A DNA stretch of 64,000 nucleotides from JALHSW01 sp963720675 (lineage in GTDB: Bacteria; Actinomycetota; Acidimicrobiia; IMCC26256; PALSA-555): the NCBI GenBank assembly GCA_963720675.1, contig CAVRGH010000010.1, forward strand, positions 744,001-808,000, given 5' to 3'. Every line of letters begins with the position of its first letter. Position 1 is the first letter of the stretch. Both the position numbers and the translations under genes were made by a program. Of this stretch, positions 1 to 9,195 are shown in pieces. The notes under the pieces were generated by a model. That model was not told the origin of the DNA and did no database searches. It worked only from the letters and a program-made list of their open reading frames with translations.

Positions 1-1209
1 GGGGCTCGGGAGCGGCACGGGGACACGTTCGTGGTCGACGCGTTCGGGTTCCGACTGTTCTGCGTCTTCTCACCCGAGGGCGTCCGCCGGCTCTACGAGC
101 TCCCCGAGCGTGAGGCGAGCTTCGGGCTCGCGACGTACCGGCTCATCGGCTTCAAGCTCCCGCCCGAGCTCCTCGTCGGTCGACGCAACACGCCGCACCA
201 CCTCTTCGGCGCCCAGAAGGTGGAGGGCTACCTCCGCACCCTCGATGAGGCCGTGTCCCTCGAGCTCGCGGCGCTCGGGCGCTCGGGAAGCTTCGACGTG
301 TTCGACGAGAGCCGACGCCTCGGGCACCGGCTCGGGTTCGGGTCGTGGGCCGGCGTCGAGGCGGCATCGCCGCAGTACTTCGATCGGCTCGTGCCGCTGT
401 TCGACCGCATCGACTCGAGCCAGGCGTTCGTCAAGCCCGCGCAGGGCTTCGTGACCTGGGCGACCCATCGGGCGCGGGAACGGCGCGCGATGCACGGGAT
501 CGAGGCGGTCGTCGCGGAGATCTGGCGCGCACGGCAGCGAGCAGGGCGGGAAGAGCACGACTTCCTCGAGCAGCTCGTCGCGTCGTACGACGATCTCCCC
601 GAGGACGAGCAGCTCGTCGGTGCGGCACGAGACGTGATCATGCTGCACGTCGGCGCGCAGTCGAACCTCTACGCCGCGCTCGCCTGGACATTGGTGCGTG
701 TCCTCGAGCACCCCGACCTCGCGATGCAGATCATCGCCGGCGACGACGACCTGCTGGAGCGCTGCGCGAGCGAGGCGATCCGACTCGCGCAGCGCTCGAT
801 CACGTTGCGCGAGGTGCTCGCCCCGGTGGAGATCGACGACGGGCACCGGACCTACACCCTCGGACCGGGGACCTTCGTCACCACGATGCTGTCGGTGACC
901 AACGCGACCGCAGCCCCGGGCCTCGCGACGTTCGATCCCGACCACTACGTCGGCCGTCGCCTCGACCCGGCGATCCCCGTCGCGACCAAGGAGCTCGTGA
1001 GCACCTTCGGGCACGGTTCGCACGCGTGCCCCGCGGCCCGGTTCTCGATCTCGGCCATCCGGATCGCGGTGCGGCGCCTGCTCGAGACCTACGAGCTGAC
1101 CCCGGAGTTCGCCCGCCCCGGCGGCGGTGGCCCCGAGCCCCGGCGGCGGCAAGTGGGCGGCGTCGCGCGGGCCGAGCGTGCCGTGCGCGTCCGGTACTCG
1201 GCCCGCTGA
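1..1209 (+). CDS. Cytochrome P450, 5' end outside window
   Basis: Heme-thiolate monooxygenase; substrate not predictable. The reading frame is open from base 1, so the N-terminus is missing; the first in-frame GTG (31) lies inside a conserved early P450 strand (GDTFVVDAFGFR) and is not the real start. Visible motifs: ExxR as EAIR near residue 258 and the heme loop FGHGSHACPAARF near residues 336-348 with Cys about 343. The I-helix, normally (A/G)Gx(D/E)T, reads VGAQSNLYAAL and lacks the acid-alcohol pair, so oxygen activation may differ from standard P450s. The overall look (GDxFxVDxFG, long spacing) recalls CYP51/CYP7-type rather than soluble CYP105-like bacterial P450s. It heads a plus-strand block with a hydrolase-like protein, two SDRs and an amidohydrolase. 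Confidence 0.9.
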   Translation, partial: GARERHGDTFVVDAFGFRLFCVFSPEGVRRLYELPEREASFGLATYRLIGFKLPPELLVGRRNTPHHLFGAQKVEGYLRTLDEAVSLELAALGRSGSFDVFDESRRLGHRLGFGSWAGVEAASPQYFDRLVPLFDRIDSSQAFVKPAQGFVTWATHRARERRAMHGIEAVVAEIWRARQRAGREEHDFLEQLVASYDDLPEDEQLVGAARDVIMLHVGAQSNLYAALAWTLVRVLEHPDLAMQIIAGDDDLLERCASEAIRLAQRSITLREVLAPVEIDDGHRTYTLGPGTFVTTMLSVTNATAAPGLATFDPDHYVGRRLDPAIPVATKELVSTFGHGSHACPAARFSISAIRIAVRRLLETYELTPEFARPGGGGPEPRRRQVGGVARAERAVRVRYSAR

Positions 1210-1241
1210 CGGCTCCTCGACAACTCGCGTAACGTGCCCGC

Positions 1242-1865
1242 GTGGCCGTCGACCTCAGCGAGATGCTCGACCCCGCGCACACCGCGGTGCTCACGATGGA
1301 GCTCCAGCGCGGCGTCGTCGGCGACGCGGCGGTGATCCGCACCCTGGCGGACGAGGTCGCGGCGCTCGGGATCGTCGACAACGCAGCCCGCATCGTGCGC
1401 GCCGCGCGCACCGCGGGAGCCCGCGTCGTCCACTGCACGGCCGAGTTCCGCCCCGATCGCGCGGGGTCGAGCGACAACTCGCCGATGCTTCGGATGATCG
1501 CCAAGGGTGATGCGCACCTCGTGATCGGTAGCCCCGAGGCTGCAGTCGTCCCGGAGCTCGGCCCCGAGCCGTCCGACGTGATCGCCTCGCGCACCCACGG
1601 CCTCACCCCGTTCCCGGGCACGGACCTCGACCAGATCCTGCGCAACCTCGGCGTCCGCACCGTCGTCGCCACCGGCGTCTCGGTGAACATCGGGGTCACC
1701 GGGATGGTGATGGGTGCCGTCGACCGCGGGTACCGCGTCGTGGTGGTCACCGATGCGGTCGCCGGTGTGCCGCGGGAGTACAGCGAGGCCGTCATCGAGC
1801 ACACCCTGGCTCCGCTCGCGACCCGGGCCACGACCGACCAGGTCGTGGCTGCGTGGGCGCGATGA
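1242..1865 (+). CDS. Isochorismatase-fold (cysteine hydrolase-like) protein lacking the catalytic Cys
   Basis: 207 aa, the usual length for isochorismatase/nicotinamidase-type hydrolases. The fold is clear from the GTDLDQILRNLGVRTVVATG stretch and the following GYRVVVVTDAV strand. The family uses an Asp-Lys-Cys triad. Here the Asp position (usually VIDMQ) reads LTMELQRG, the Lys position (usually near TKH) reads ASRTHG, and the Cys position (usually NVCV) reads NIGV, so all three are replaced. Either this is a non-catalytic or altered-chemistry subfamily, or the substrate is held differently. GTG start at 1242 is supported by a TAACGT -10 box ending 6 bases upstream (leaderless). The stop overlaps the next SDR by an ATGA junction, indicating co-translation. 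Confidence 0.8.
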   Translation: MAVDLSEMLDPAHTAVLTMELQRGVVGDAAVIRTLADEVAALGIVDNAARIVRAARTAGARVVHCTAEFRPDRAGSSDNSPMLRMIAKGDAHLVIGSPEAAVVPELGPEPSDVIASRTHGLTPFPGTDLDQILRNLGVRTVVATGVSVNIGVTGMVMGAVDRGYRVVVVTDAVAGVPREYSEAVIEHTLAPLATRATTDQVVAAWAR

Positions 1866-2675
1866 GCCCGGCGGAGGCCGGCCTGAACCGCGCCGCCGGG
1901 CTCGACTTCACTCGGCTCCTCCCCGACAAGGTCGCGCTCGTCACCGGCGCGGCCTCCGGACAGGGGCGGGCCGCCGCGTGCCTCTTCGGTGCGCATGGCG
2001 CGCGGGTCGTGGTCGCCGACATCAACGACGAGGGTGCGGCCCAGACCGTGCGCATGCTCGAGGAGCAGGGCAACGAGGGGCTCGCCGTCCACTCCGACGT
2101 CTCGGTGCGCGCCGACGTCGACACCATGATCGATGCCGCGATGGAGCGCTACGGTCGCCTCGACGTGCTCTACAACAACGCCGCGGTCCAGATGTCGGGC
2201 CGCCTGGTGGAGTGCACCGAAGCGGACTGGGACCTCACGATCGCGACGAACCTCTCCGCGATCTTCTGGGCATGTCGCGCCGCGCTCCCCCATCTGCTCG
2301 AGGGCGAGGGCGGCAGCATCATCAACACCGCGTCGACGCTCGGGCTCATCGGGTCGGAGGGCTACGCGGCGTACGGTGCCGCGAAGGCCGGGCTCGTGCT
2401 CCTCACCCAGCAGATCGCGGTGGAGTACGGACCGAGCGTGCGCGCCAACGTCATCGCCCCCGGGCTCGATCGACACCCCACGGTTCCGCAAGGTGCTCGA
2501 CAAGACCCCCGGGGCGGCCGAGTTCGTCGAAGGGTTGAAGAAGAACATCCCGGTCCGGCGCCTCGGCACCGCGGAGGACGTCGCAGCGATCGCGCTGTTC
2601 CTCGCGAGCGACATGTCCTCGTACATCACCGGCGCGGTCCTTCCCGCCGACGGCGGACTGGTGGCGTACCGGTGA
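1862..2675 (+). CDS. Short-chain dehydrogenase/reductase (frameshifted)
   Basis: NAD(P)-dependent SDR of about 270 aa. Cofactor motif TGAASGQG, structural NNA motif (YNNAAVQ), catalytic Ser in NTASTLG and YxxxK as YGAAK are all present; the C-terminal SDR tail ends in a PADGG motif. The reading frame changes near 2462-2464, where CCCGGGCTCGATCG would read P-G-S-I-D-T-P with one G fewer, so a single extra base is inferred. ATG 1862 overlaps the preceding stop (ATGA); GTG 1853 is a possible earlier start. The specific alcohol or ketone substrate is unknown. Its tandem neighbour is a second SDR of similar length, so the two may carry out successive or alternative oxidations in one pathway. Confidence 0.85.
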
Positions 2676-2688
2676 GGGCGGGCCACCG

Positions 2689-3461
2689 ATGACCGGGCTC
2701 GTCGCCGACCAGGTGGCAATCGTGACCGGCGGCGCGTCGGGCCTCGGCGAGGTCATCGCACACCGACTCGCTCTGGAAGGTGCCACGGTCATCGTCGCCG
2801 ACATCGACGCGGGGGCGCGCAGACCGTCGCCGACGCGATCGTTGCACGTGGCCACAACGCGGTCGCGGTCGTGTGCGACGTCTCCCAGCGTGCGCAGGTC
2901 GATCAGATGGTCGACGAGGCCGCCCGCATCGGCCGCATCGGCACGCTCGTCCTCTCCGCCGCGATCGAGAGCCTCACACCCGTCCTCGACCTCACCGACG
3001 AAGAGTGGCAGCACGTCCTCGACGTCGACCTCAAGGGTCCGTTCCTCTGCATGCGCGCCGCGATCCCCCACATGGTCGCGGGCGGTGGAGGTTCGGTCAT
3101 CGCGATGGGGTCGACGCTCGGGTTGATCGTCGCCCCCGGCCATCCGGCGTACTGCGCAGCCAAGGGCGCGCTCGTCAACCTGTGCAAGCAGGCCGCGATC
3201 GAGCACGCACCTGACGGAGTTCGCGTGAACGTGCTCGCGCCGTCGGCGACCGATACCGGGTTGTTCATGAAGTTCAGCGCCATGGCGCCCGACCCGGAGA
3301 AGCTCCGCGCACAGATCGCCGCGACGAACCCGATGCAGCGGATCGGGACGGGCGACGAGGTCTGCGACGCGGTGGTGTTCCTCGCCTCCGACCTCTCCCG
3401 TTACGTCAGCGGAACGGTCCTCCCGCTCGACGGTGGGCTCGCGGCACGGCGAATCGTCTGA
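2689..3461 (+). CDS. Short-chain dehydrogenase/reductase (frameshifted)
   Basis: Second SDR of the block, about 257 aa. N-terminal TGGASGLG nucleotide loop, acidic VADID end of strand 2, catalytic Ser in AMGSTLG, active site YCAAK and the C-terminal LPLDGG tail are visible. Frame shifts at the GGGGG run 2811-2815: adding one G restores D-A-G-G-A-Q-T-V. The same GCGGGGGCGCG context carries a lost base in the crotonase gene at 15542-15546, which points to a systematic sequencing fault. It lies 13 bases after the first SDR and its stop overlaps the amidohydrolase ATG (TGATG), so all are probably one operon. Confidence 0.85.
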
Positions 3462-4523
3462 TGCGCGACGGCCTGGCGATCCTCGACGCCGACGCCCACG
3501 TCGTCGAGTCGGCCGAGGTGTTCGCGGACTTCGCACCACCGGGTGCCGCGGTGTTCGACCTTCCGCCGACCACCCCGGTCCAGCTCTGCGGCGACAGCGA
3601 GCGGCTGCGCGACCAGCTCGACGCGGGCTTCGATGCGCCGTCGTACCTGCGGGCGATGGACGCGCAGGGCATCGACGCCGCGGTCCTGTTCCCGTCGATG
3701 GGGTTGTTCGTGCCCTTCCTCCCCGAGCTCGACGCGGACGCGTCGGCCGCGGCGTGCCGCTCGTACAACGACTGGATCACCGACTATTGCTCGACCAGCC
3801 CGACGCGACTGACCGGGGTGGCGGTGGTGCCCCGCGACCCGTCCCGCGCGGCAGTGGAGGCCGAGCGGGTCGCCGGCCTCGGTCTCCCCGGCGTCCTCGT
3901 CCGTCCCAACCACCTCGGAGGCGACTACCTCGACGCGCCGTCGTGGGCGCCCCTCTACTCGACGCTCGAGGAGACCGGTGGCGTGTTGGCCGTGCACGAG
4001 GCGCTCGGCCTGCGCGGCGGGCACGACCATCGGGTCCGACCGCTTCACGAGCTTCACGGCGCGCCACGCTTGCTCCCACCCACTCGAACAGATGACGGCG
4101 ATGGTCGCGCTCCTGCTCGGCGGTGTCCTCGAGCGTCATCCCGCCCTGCGCGTCGCGTTCCTCGAGTCCGGCACCGGGTGGCTCCCGTACTGGCTCGCCC
4201 GGCTCGACGAGCACCGCGAGTGGATGCGCACCACCGAGTGCGCCGACCTCTCGGCGTCCCCCACCGAGTACTTCGCGCGGCAGTGCGTGATCTCGTCCGA
4301 TCCCGAGGACCCCCTGGCCGCGACCGTGATCGAACACGTGGGTGCCGACCACGTGATCTGGGCGAGCGACTTCCCCCATCCGGACGCATCGTTCCCGACC
4401 GCCGTCGACGAGTTCCTCGAGGGGATCGCGTCGGTCGCCGAAACCGAGCGCGCCGCGGTCCTGTGGGACACACCGCTGCGCTTCTACGACCTCGCGGACC
4501 GGTTCAGCGCGCCGACGACCTGA
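3461..4523 (+). CDS. Amidohydrolase-2 family metal-dependent hydrolase (frameshifted)
   Basis: About 354 aa TIM-barrel protein of the Amidohydro_2 group (relatives include ACMSD and LigW decarboxylases and many uncharacterised actinobacterial proteins). N-terminal DADAH metal motif (residues about 9-13), RPNHLGG and a C-terminal WASDFPHPD motif with the metal-binding Asp are visible. The frame changes at 4015-4021: GGCGGGCACG should be GGCGGCACG, giving L-R-G-G-T-T-I-G. The reaction is probably hydrolysis or decarboxylation of a pathway intermediate; no closer call is justified. Translation is likely coupled to the preceding SDR (TGATG). The 3' end overlaps the convergent lipase gene by 20 bases. 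Confidence 0.8.
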
Positions 4524-5523
4524 CTGCGTCACGCACGAGCTCGCGGATGCGCCGTTCGACCCGGCGGTTCGCGAGCTGATTGGTGTGCGAGCAGGGCGAG
4601 TCGTCGATCGCGGTGACCACGTCGAACAGCCCCGAGTTGCACCCGGCCACGAAGGGCTCCACTCCTCGGCTCGCGCCGGCGACCGCGGAGTCGACCGAGA
4701 CCGCGAGGTCTCCGAGCCCGAGGACCTGCTCGAGCCCGAACACGCCGATGGTGACGTCGATGTCCCCCGCGATCGGGTGTCGGACCAACCCGGGCTGCCA
4801 CCTCGGGAGGGCGTCGAGCTCGTCGGAGCCCGGGACCATCGCCTGCACGGCCGGCGTCTCGGTCGTGCCGAGCAGCCCACAGAAGTCGCGCGATCGGCGC
4901 TGGGTGTCCTGCGCGTCGCAGGTCCCGAGCGCAGCGTCCGAGATCGCTCGGAACACGACGCCACCCGCGCCCGATGCGAACGCGAGGAGCTGCGCGCCGT
5001 CGAACGGCGTCCCGACCGTGATCACGTCGCGCAGTCGGTCAGCGACCGGGTGACCGGCGACGGTCTGGCCCTGTGCGAACTGCACCGCGAGTCCACCCAT
5101 GGAATGGGCCACGATGACCACCTTGCGCCCGGACGCCTTCCGACCGTGCTCGTCGGCGATGCAGGCGATCGCGGCGGCGAGGGTCGGCCCGATGGCGGGA
5201 TCGGTGACCCACGCGAGTGAGTCCTTCGAGTAGTCGAAGGTGTAGGTCGCCACGCCGCGAAGGTCACCGACGGTCTGGAGCAGGCTCGGACGGTCGTCGC
5301 GTCGGGCCCGGAAGTTCGACGGACTCCCGGCGAAGCCATGCACGAACAGCACCGGTGCGTCACCGGACGAGCCCGAGATCCGCCGCACCGCGTCGCCGCA
5401 GGGCTGCGGAGAGCTGGCCCTCGGTCCAGTCGCCGTCGCCACACTCGGCACGGTGGTCGCGCTCAGCACCACCACCATGGCGAGGACGCCGCGGCGCGCG
5501 ACGGATCGGCGGGCGCGGGGCAT
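4504..5523 (-). CDS. Secreted alpha/beta hydrolase (lipase-like)
   Basis: 339 aa. N-terminal signal peptide: basic MPRARRSVARRG, then hydrophobic VLAMVVVLSATTV and an AxA-type cleavage region near residue 30. Oxyanion-hole motif VLFVHGFAGSPSNF and nucleophile elbow VAHSMGGLAVQF identify a serine esterase/lipase; the C-terminal half has several Cys that could form disulfides outside the cell. A secreted lipase would release fatty acids for the many acyl-CoA genes nearby; that link is inference. The open frame runs on upstream, but ATG 5523 is chosen because it begins the signal peptide and has a TACGCT -10 box 7 bases upstream. Confidence 0.82.
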   Translation of the reverse strand: MPRARRSVARRGVLAMVVVLSATTVPSVATATGPRASSPQPCGDAVRRISGSSGDAPVLFVHGFAGSPSNFRARRDDRPSLLQTVGDLRGVATYTFDYSKDSLAWVTDPAIGPTLAAAIACIADEHGRKASGRKVVIVAHSMGGLAVQFAQGQTVAGHPVADRLRDVITVGTPFDGAQLLAFASGAGGVVFRAISDAALGTCDAQDTQRRSRDFCGLLGTTETPAVQAMVPGSDELDALPRWQPGLVRHPIAGDIDVTIGVFGLEQVLGLGDLAVSVDSAVAGASRGVEPFVAGCNSGLFDVVTAIDDSPCSHTNQLANRRVERRIRELVRDAVRSSAR

Positions 5524-5586
5524 CCTGTCGAGCGTACGCGGGAGCGGTCGCGCGTTCGTGACGCGGAAGATGCCATGCTCGCGACG

Positions 5587-6000
5587 ATGAGCAGCCCAAC
5601 GACCGACCCGACCGCACCCCGACCCGCTTGGCTCCGCGGCGTCATCTTCGACGCCGCCGATCCCTCGAAGCTCGCCGCGTTCTGGTGCGGCGTGCTCGAG
5701 CTCGAGCTCGACGACCGGCTCTCCGAACCTCCCGGCTGGTACCAGACGACGGCAGGTCCCGGCGGCGTCGTGCTCGGCTTCCAGCCGGTTGCCGCCGGCG
5801 GGCGCCGGCAGGTCTCGCTCCGTGTCGACCTCGAGGTGCCGGAGCTCGACACGCCGACCCAGCGCGTCGTCGGCCTCGGCGCGACGCTGCTCGACGTCGT
5901 CCACTTCCGTCCCGGCGAGGAGCACCGCGTCTTCGCCGACCCGGAAGGCAACGAGTTCAACCTGGTGCTGCCGTTCCCGCCGGGGAAGCCGGGAAGCTGA
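5587..6000 (+). CDS. VOC-family (glyoxalase-like) protein
   Basis: 137 aa. Two beta-alpha-beta-beta-beta units are suggested by RGVIFDAADPSKLAAFWCGV at the start and the typical C-terminal DPEGNEFNLV signature. The family includes glyoxalases, dioxygenases and resistance proteins; members with this WC-GVLELE layout in actinobacteria are mostly uncharacterised (glyoxalase_6-like). ATG 5587 is preferred; an in-frame ATG at 5575 is possible. It diverges from the lipase gene and its end overlaps the convergent MFS gene by 44 bases. Confidence 0.75.
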   Translation: MSSPTTDPTAPRPAWLRGVIFDAADPSKLAAFWCGVLELELDDRLSEPPGWYQTTAGPGGVVLGFQPVAAGGRRQVSLRVDLEVPELDTPTQRVVGLGATLLDVVHFRPGEEHRVFADPEGNEFNLVLPFPPGKPGS

Positions 6001-7402
6001 CCGACCCAGCGCGCGGCGCGCGCGCCCATGGCGTGGCGAGCGCGCCGAGCGCACACCACACCACGGTCGCGAGCATCGCCGCGTGCAACCCGTCGACGAA
6101 GGCCGACGGTGCCCCGGCGAACCCGCCGGTCACGAGCGTGACACCCCCGGCCGCGGCGAACACCGCACCCGCGATCGCCAGGCCGAGCAGGCTGCCGACC
6201 TGCCGCACGCCCGAGACGACGCCGGCGGCCATCCCGGTCCGGGCGAGCGACACCGACGACACGTCCGCGATGTTGGTCACGTTGAACACTGCCGCCTGGC
6301 CGACACCGCTCAGCGCGAGGCCGACGTACGCCCAGCCGATCGGCGTGTCGGCGCTCAGCATCGCGAGCACACCCGCGCCGGCTGCGAGGAACACCATCCC
6401 ACCTGCCATCACGCGCGCCGCGGGGACCCGGTTGGTCAGCGCCCCCGCAAGCGGGCTCCCGCAGCCCAGCGGGATCGTGAACGCGAGGAAGGCGAGCCCC
6501 GTCTCGATGGGGCCGAAACCCTGGAGGCCCTGGAAGTAGAGGGTGAGGTACAGCATCACGGTCGCGAACGCAGCGTTGCCCGCCATCGCGACGATCCCGG
6601 TGCCGAGCGCCGGTCGGCGACGGAGCCACCGCATGTCGACGAGGGGATCCCGGGCCCGCAGCTCGCGCACGGCGAACGCGGCCAGGGCGACGACCCCGCC
6701 GACCAGCGCGAGCACGACTCCCGGCCGGTCCCAACCGACGTCGGGCCCCTGCAGCAGGCCGAAGGCCACGAGTCCGAGCCCCGCGGTGACGAGGACGACG
6801 CCCGCGAGGTCGACGCGTCCGGCACTGGGGTCGCGCGACTCCTGGACGACGAACACGGTCACCGCGATCGCGCCGAGGGCGATCGGGATGTCGAGTGCGA
6901 AGAGCCACCGCCAGCCGAGCGTCTGGGTGACGATGCCGCCCACGAGTGGCCCGGCGGCTGCCCCGACCGCACCGACGCCGGACCACAGACCGATCGCGAA
7001 GCCGCGACGCGAAGCCGGAAACGCCTCACTCACGATCGAGAGCGAGAGCGCGGTCACGAACGCGGCGCCCACACCGCTGATCGCGCGCGCGCCGATGAGC
7101 ATCGGTCCGCTCGTGGAGAGCGCGGCGAGCAGGGATCCCACCGCCGCGGTCGCGGCACCGATCACCAGCACCTTCCGGCGCCCGAAGATGTCACCGAGTC
7201 GGCCTGCCGCGACCAGCGGCGCGGCGAGGGCCAGGTAGTAGATGCTCACTACCCACTGCAGCGACGTATCCGTGAGCCCGAGGTCGGCCGCGATCGTCGG
7301 AAGCGCGACGTTGATGCCGAACAGGTCGATGGCGAGGGCGATGCTCGCCGCCGACATGGCCGCGACGACCCACCAACGCGACGGCCCGCGGCGCTCGCCC
7401 AA
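5957..7402 (-). CDS. MFS drug:H+ antiporter, EmrB/QacA type
   Basis: 481 aa integral membrane protein. Motif A-like GRLGDIFGRRKVL between TM2 and TM3 (about residues 67-79), motif C-like GPLVGGIVTQTLGWRW near TM5, and about 14 hydrophobic segments place it in the DHA2 family that exports drugs and amphiphiles by proton exchange. The start is TTG at 7402, five bases from the stop of the preceding gene; the next Met (7357) would remove part of TM1. The preceding gene on the same strand encodes a small secreted protein, so they are probably co-transcribed. Substrate unknown. Confidence 0.85.
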   Translation of the reverse strand: MGERRGPSRWWVVAAMSAASIALAIDLFGINVALPTIAADLGLTDTSLQWVVSIYYLALAAPLVAAGRLGDIFGRRKVLVIGAATAAVGSLLAALSTSGPMLIGARAISGVGAAFVTALSLSIVSEAFPASRRGFAIGLWSGVGAVGAAAGPLVGGIVTQTLGWRWLFALDIPIALGAIAVTVFVVQESRDPSAGRVDLAGVVLVTAGLGLVAFGLLQGPDVGWDRPGVVLALVGGVVALAAFAVRELRARDPLVDMRWLRRRPALGTGIVAMAGNAAFATVMLYLTLYFQGLQGFGPIETGLAFLAFTIPLGCGSPLAGALTNRVPAARVMAGGMVFLAAGAGVLAMLSADTPIGWAYVGLALSGVGQAAVFNVTNIADVSSVSLARTGMAAGVVSGVRQVGSLLGLAIAGAVFAAAGGVTLVTGGFAGAPSAFVDGLHAAMLATVVWCALGALATPWARAPRAGSVSFPASPAGTAAPG

Positions 7403-7406
7403 CGAG

Positions 7407-7925
7407 CTACTTGGCCGCAGCCAGCCGGAGTGCGATCGCCTGTGCGACCGCGATGATCTGGTCGTGGTACACGGCCGCGTCGTCGTCGTTGTTCTCGATC
7501 CGCACCTCGACGACGTCCGAGCCCGCGCGCATCGTGAGCAGGTCTGTCCCGATGAACAGCGTGTAGAACGCGTCGTTGCCCGCCTGGACTGCCTCGGGTT
7601 GTGCGCCCGACAGCTCGGTCGTGGTCTTCAGCTTCTTGGCGAACGATCGCTTCGCGGCCTTCACCGAGGCGAAGCGCTCGGGGATGACCGACACGACGAC
7701 GTCGTCGGTCGTCGCGGCCGCCTTCTTGCGAAAGTTGCAGGATCCCGCGTCGTCGGCGATCCCCTTGCGGAACGGCACCGTGAGGATCGGGTCGAGCTCG
7801 GCCGGTGTGACCACGGAACACGCCTTGAGCTTCTTCGCGTCGCCGGCCGCCCCGGCGAACGGAGCCGCGAGTGCCGTCGCGGCGATGAGTGCCGTGACGA
7901 TGACGACGGCACGGATCATGACCAT
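7407..7925 (-). CDS. Small secreted protein, DUF3558-like layout
   Basis: 172 aa with an N-terminal signal peptide (hydrophobic VVIVTALIAATALAAPFAGA). The mature part begins KKLKACSVVTPAELDPIL and has a second Cys in GSCNFRKK, the Cys-x-(V/L)-(L/V)-T-x2-E pattern seen in actinobacterial DUF3558-type proteins; this is resemblance only. No lipobox is seen. ATG 7925 has a TAGGTT -10 box 7 bases upstream, implying a leaderless transcript; ATG 7919 is an alternative. It sits directly before the MFS exporter and may be a periplasmic accessory. Confidence 0.6.
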   Translation of the reverse strand: MVMIRAVVIVTALIAATALAAPFAGAAGDAKKLKACSVVTPAELDPILTVPFRKGIADDAGSCNFRKKAAATTDDVVVSVIPERFASVKAAKRSFAKKLKTTTELSGAQPEAVQAGNDAFYTLFIGTDLLTMRAGSDVVEVRIENNDDDAAVYHDQIIAVAQAIALRLAAAK

Positions 7926-8170
7926 GGCGGCGAACCTATCGGTTCACCCACCACGAATTCGGGGCAGCCTGCCGACGACGACACGCTGAGGGTTCTCCGA
8001 TCAAGCGACGATCACGAACGCCAGCGCCGCTCCGACGAGCGCACCGGCGACCTCCGCCACGAAGCGCCGCCGCGGGATCGGACGGCCACAGCACCTCGCC
8101 CAGTGTGGCCGCCCTTCGGGCCCCGCGACTCCGAATCGGTCGATCCGTTGGCGCCCGTAGGATCCCCCGG

Positions 8171-9109
8171 ATGCGCATCCCTGGTGCCGTGCTGGCTCTC
8201 AGCATCGTCGCAATGTCGTGCCCCCTCACGTTCGACGTGGCCGGCGCCGGCACGGTACCGCTGACCGAGCCTGCGCCCACTCGCACGTCGACCGACGCCC
8301 TCGACGCGCCCGAGCTCGAGGTCCTCTCACGCGGCGCGTCACCCCGCAAAGAGCTGCGCTACACGGTGCCGGTCGGGACGTCGCAGACGCTGCAGCTCCG
8401 GACGTTCAGTCGCATCACCCAGCGACAAGACGGGCAGGTCCGCAGCAGCAGCACCCCGAACATCACCTTCACGATCGTCGCCGACGTCGCGGCGGTCGCC
8501 GACACGGGCGACGTCACGTACTCGTACCGCTACGACGACGTCGAAGTGGGCTCAGGCGGTGCCCCCGGGAGCCGCGCGCAGACCCAGGAGCTCGTCGAGA
8601 GCGTCATCGGCGTCGGCGGCACAATCACGATCACCGACACCGGCGAGCCGGTCGAGAGCACGTTCGACATCCCCGACACCGTCGACGAGTCGCTCGCGCC
8701 CCTGCTCGACCAGGTCGGATCGCAGACGAACCAGCTCGCGACGCCACTCCCCGAGACTTCCGTGGGTGTCGGCGCGCGTTGGCGGGTCACCCAGCACCCG
8801 ACGTTCGGTGGCGTGCAGTTCACGCAACGCGTGGTGTTCGAGGTCGAGTCGCTCGAAGGATCCCGGGTGACGCTCTCGTCGCAGACGGTGCAACGCGCGA
8901 CCCGTCAGGAGTTCACCCCGCCGGGGTCCGACTCGTCGGTGCTCCTGCTCTCCTCCAGGGGGACGGGACGAGGCAGCACCACGGTCGACCCGGCGAAGCT
9001 GCCCATGCCGGTCGAGGGCACGACCGACATCCGGCTCGTGCAACGGCTGCGGCAGGGCGGCTCGACCCTCCGACAGACCGTGCAGTCCGCGGCGTTCCTC
9101 AACGACTGA
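8171..9109 (+). CDS. Secreted protein of unknown function
   Basis: 312 aa. A signal peptide is visible (MRIPGAVLALSIVAMSC, cleavage likely after the VAGA region near residue 27). The mature chain is rich in Thr/Ser/Val beta-strand segments (YTVPVGTSQTLQLRTF, FTIVADVAAVADTGDVTYSY), like actinobacterial DUF6263-type secreted proteins; I cannot confirm that family by eye. It has no visible catalytic motif. ATG 8171 is chosen over upstream in-frame starts because it opens the signal peptide and has a TAGGAT -10 box 7 bases before it. The next feature is the convergent tRNA-Cys. Confidence 0.6.
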   Translation: MRIPGAVLALSIVAMSCPLTFDVAGAGTVPLTEPAPTRTSTDALDAPELEVLSRGASPRKELRYTVPVGTSQTLQLRTFSRITQRQDGQVRSSSTPNITFTIVADVAAVADTGDVTYSYRYDDVEVGSGGAPGSRAQTQELVESVIGVGGTITITDTGEPVESTFDIPDTVDESLAPLLDQVGSQTNQLATPLPETSVGVGARWRVTQHPTFGGVQFTQRVVFEVESLEGSRVTLSSQTVQRATRQEFTPPGSDSSVLLLSSRGTGRGSTTVDPAKLPMPVEGTTDIRLVQRLRQGGSTLRQTVQSAAFLND

Positions 9110-9120
9110 GCGCGGAGCCT

Positions 9121-9195
9121 TGGAGGCGGTGGCGGGAATCGAACCCGCGTCCAGGGTTTTGCAGACCCTTGCCTGAGCCACTCGGCTACACCGCC
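9121..9195 (-). tRNA. tRNA-Cys (GCA)
   Basis: On the minus strand the molecule has a 7-bp acceptor stem GGCGGTG/CACCGCC, the T-arm GGGTTCGATTCCC, and the anticodon loop CTGCAAA between AGGGT and ACCCT, giving anticodon GCA. The discriminator base is U, an identity element of tRNA-Cys, and CCA is encoded (9121-9123). The gene is 75 nt including CCA. A TACGAT -10-like box on the minus strand lies at 9226-9231. Confidence 0.95.

Noticed and set aside
70..1152. Long open frame antisense to the P450 gene
   Set aside because: At this GC content antisense frames stay open by chance; the translation is Arg/Gly/Asp/Glu-rich with no domain, unlike the P450 frame.
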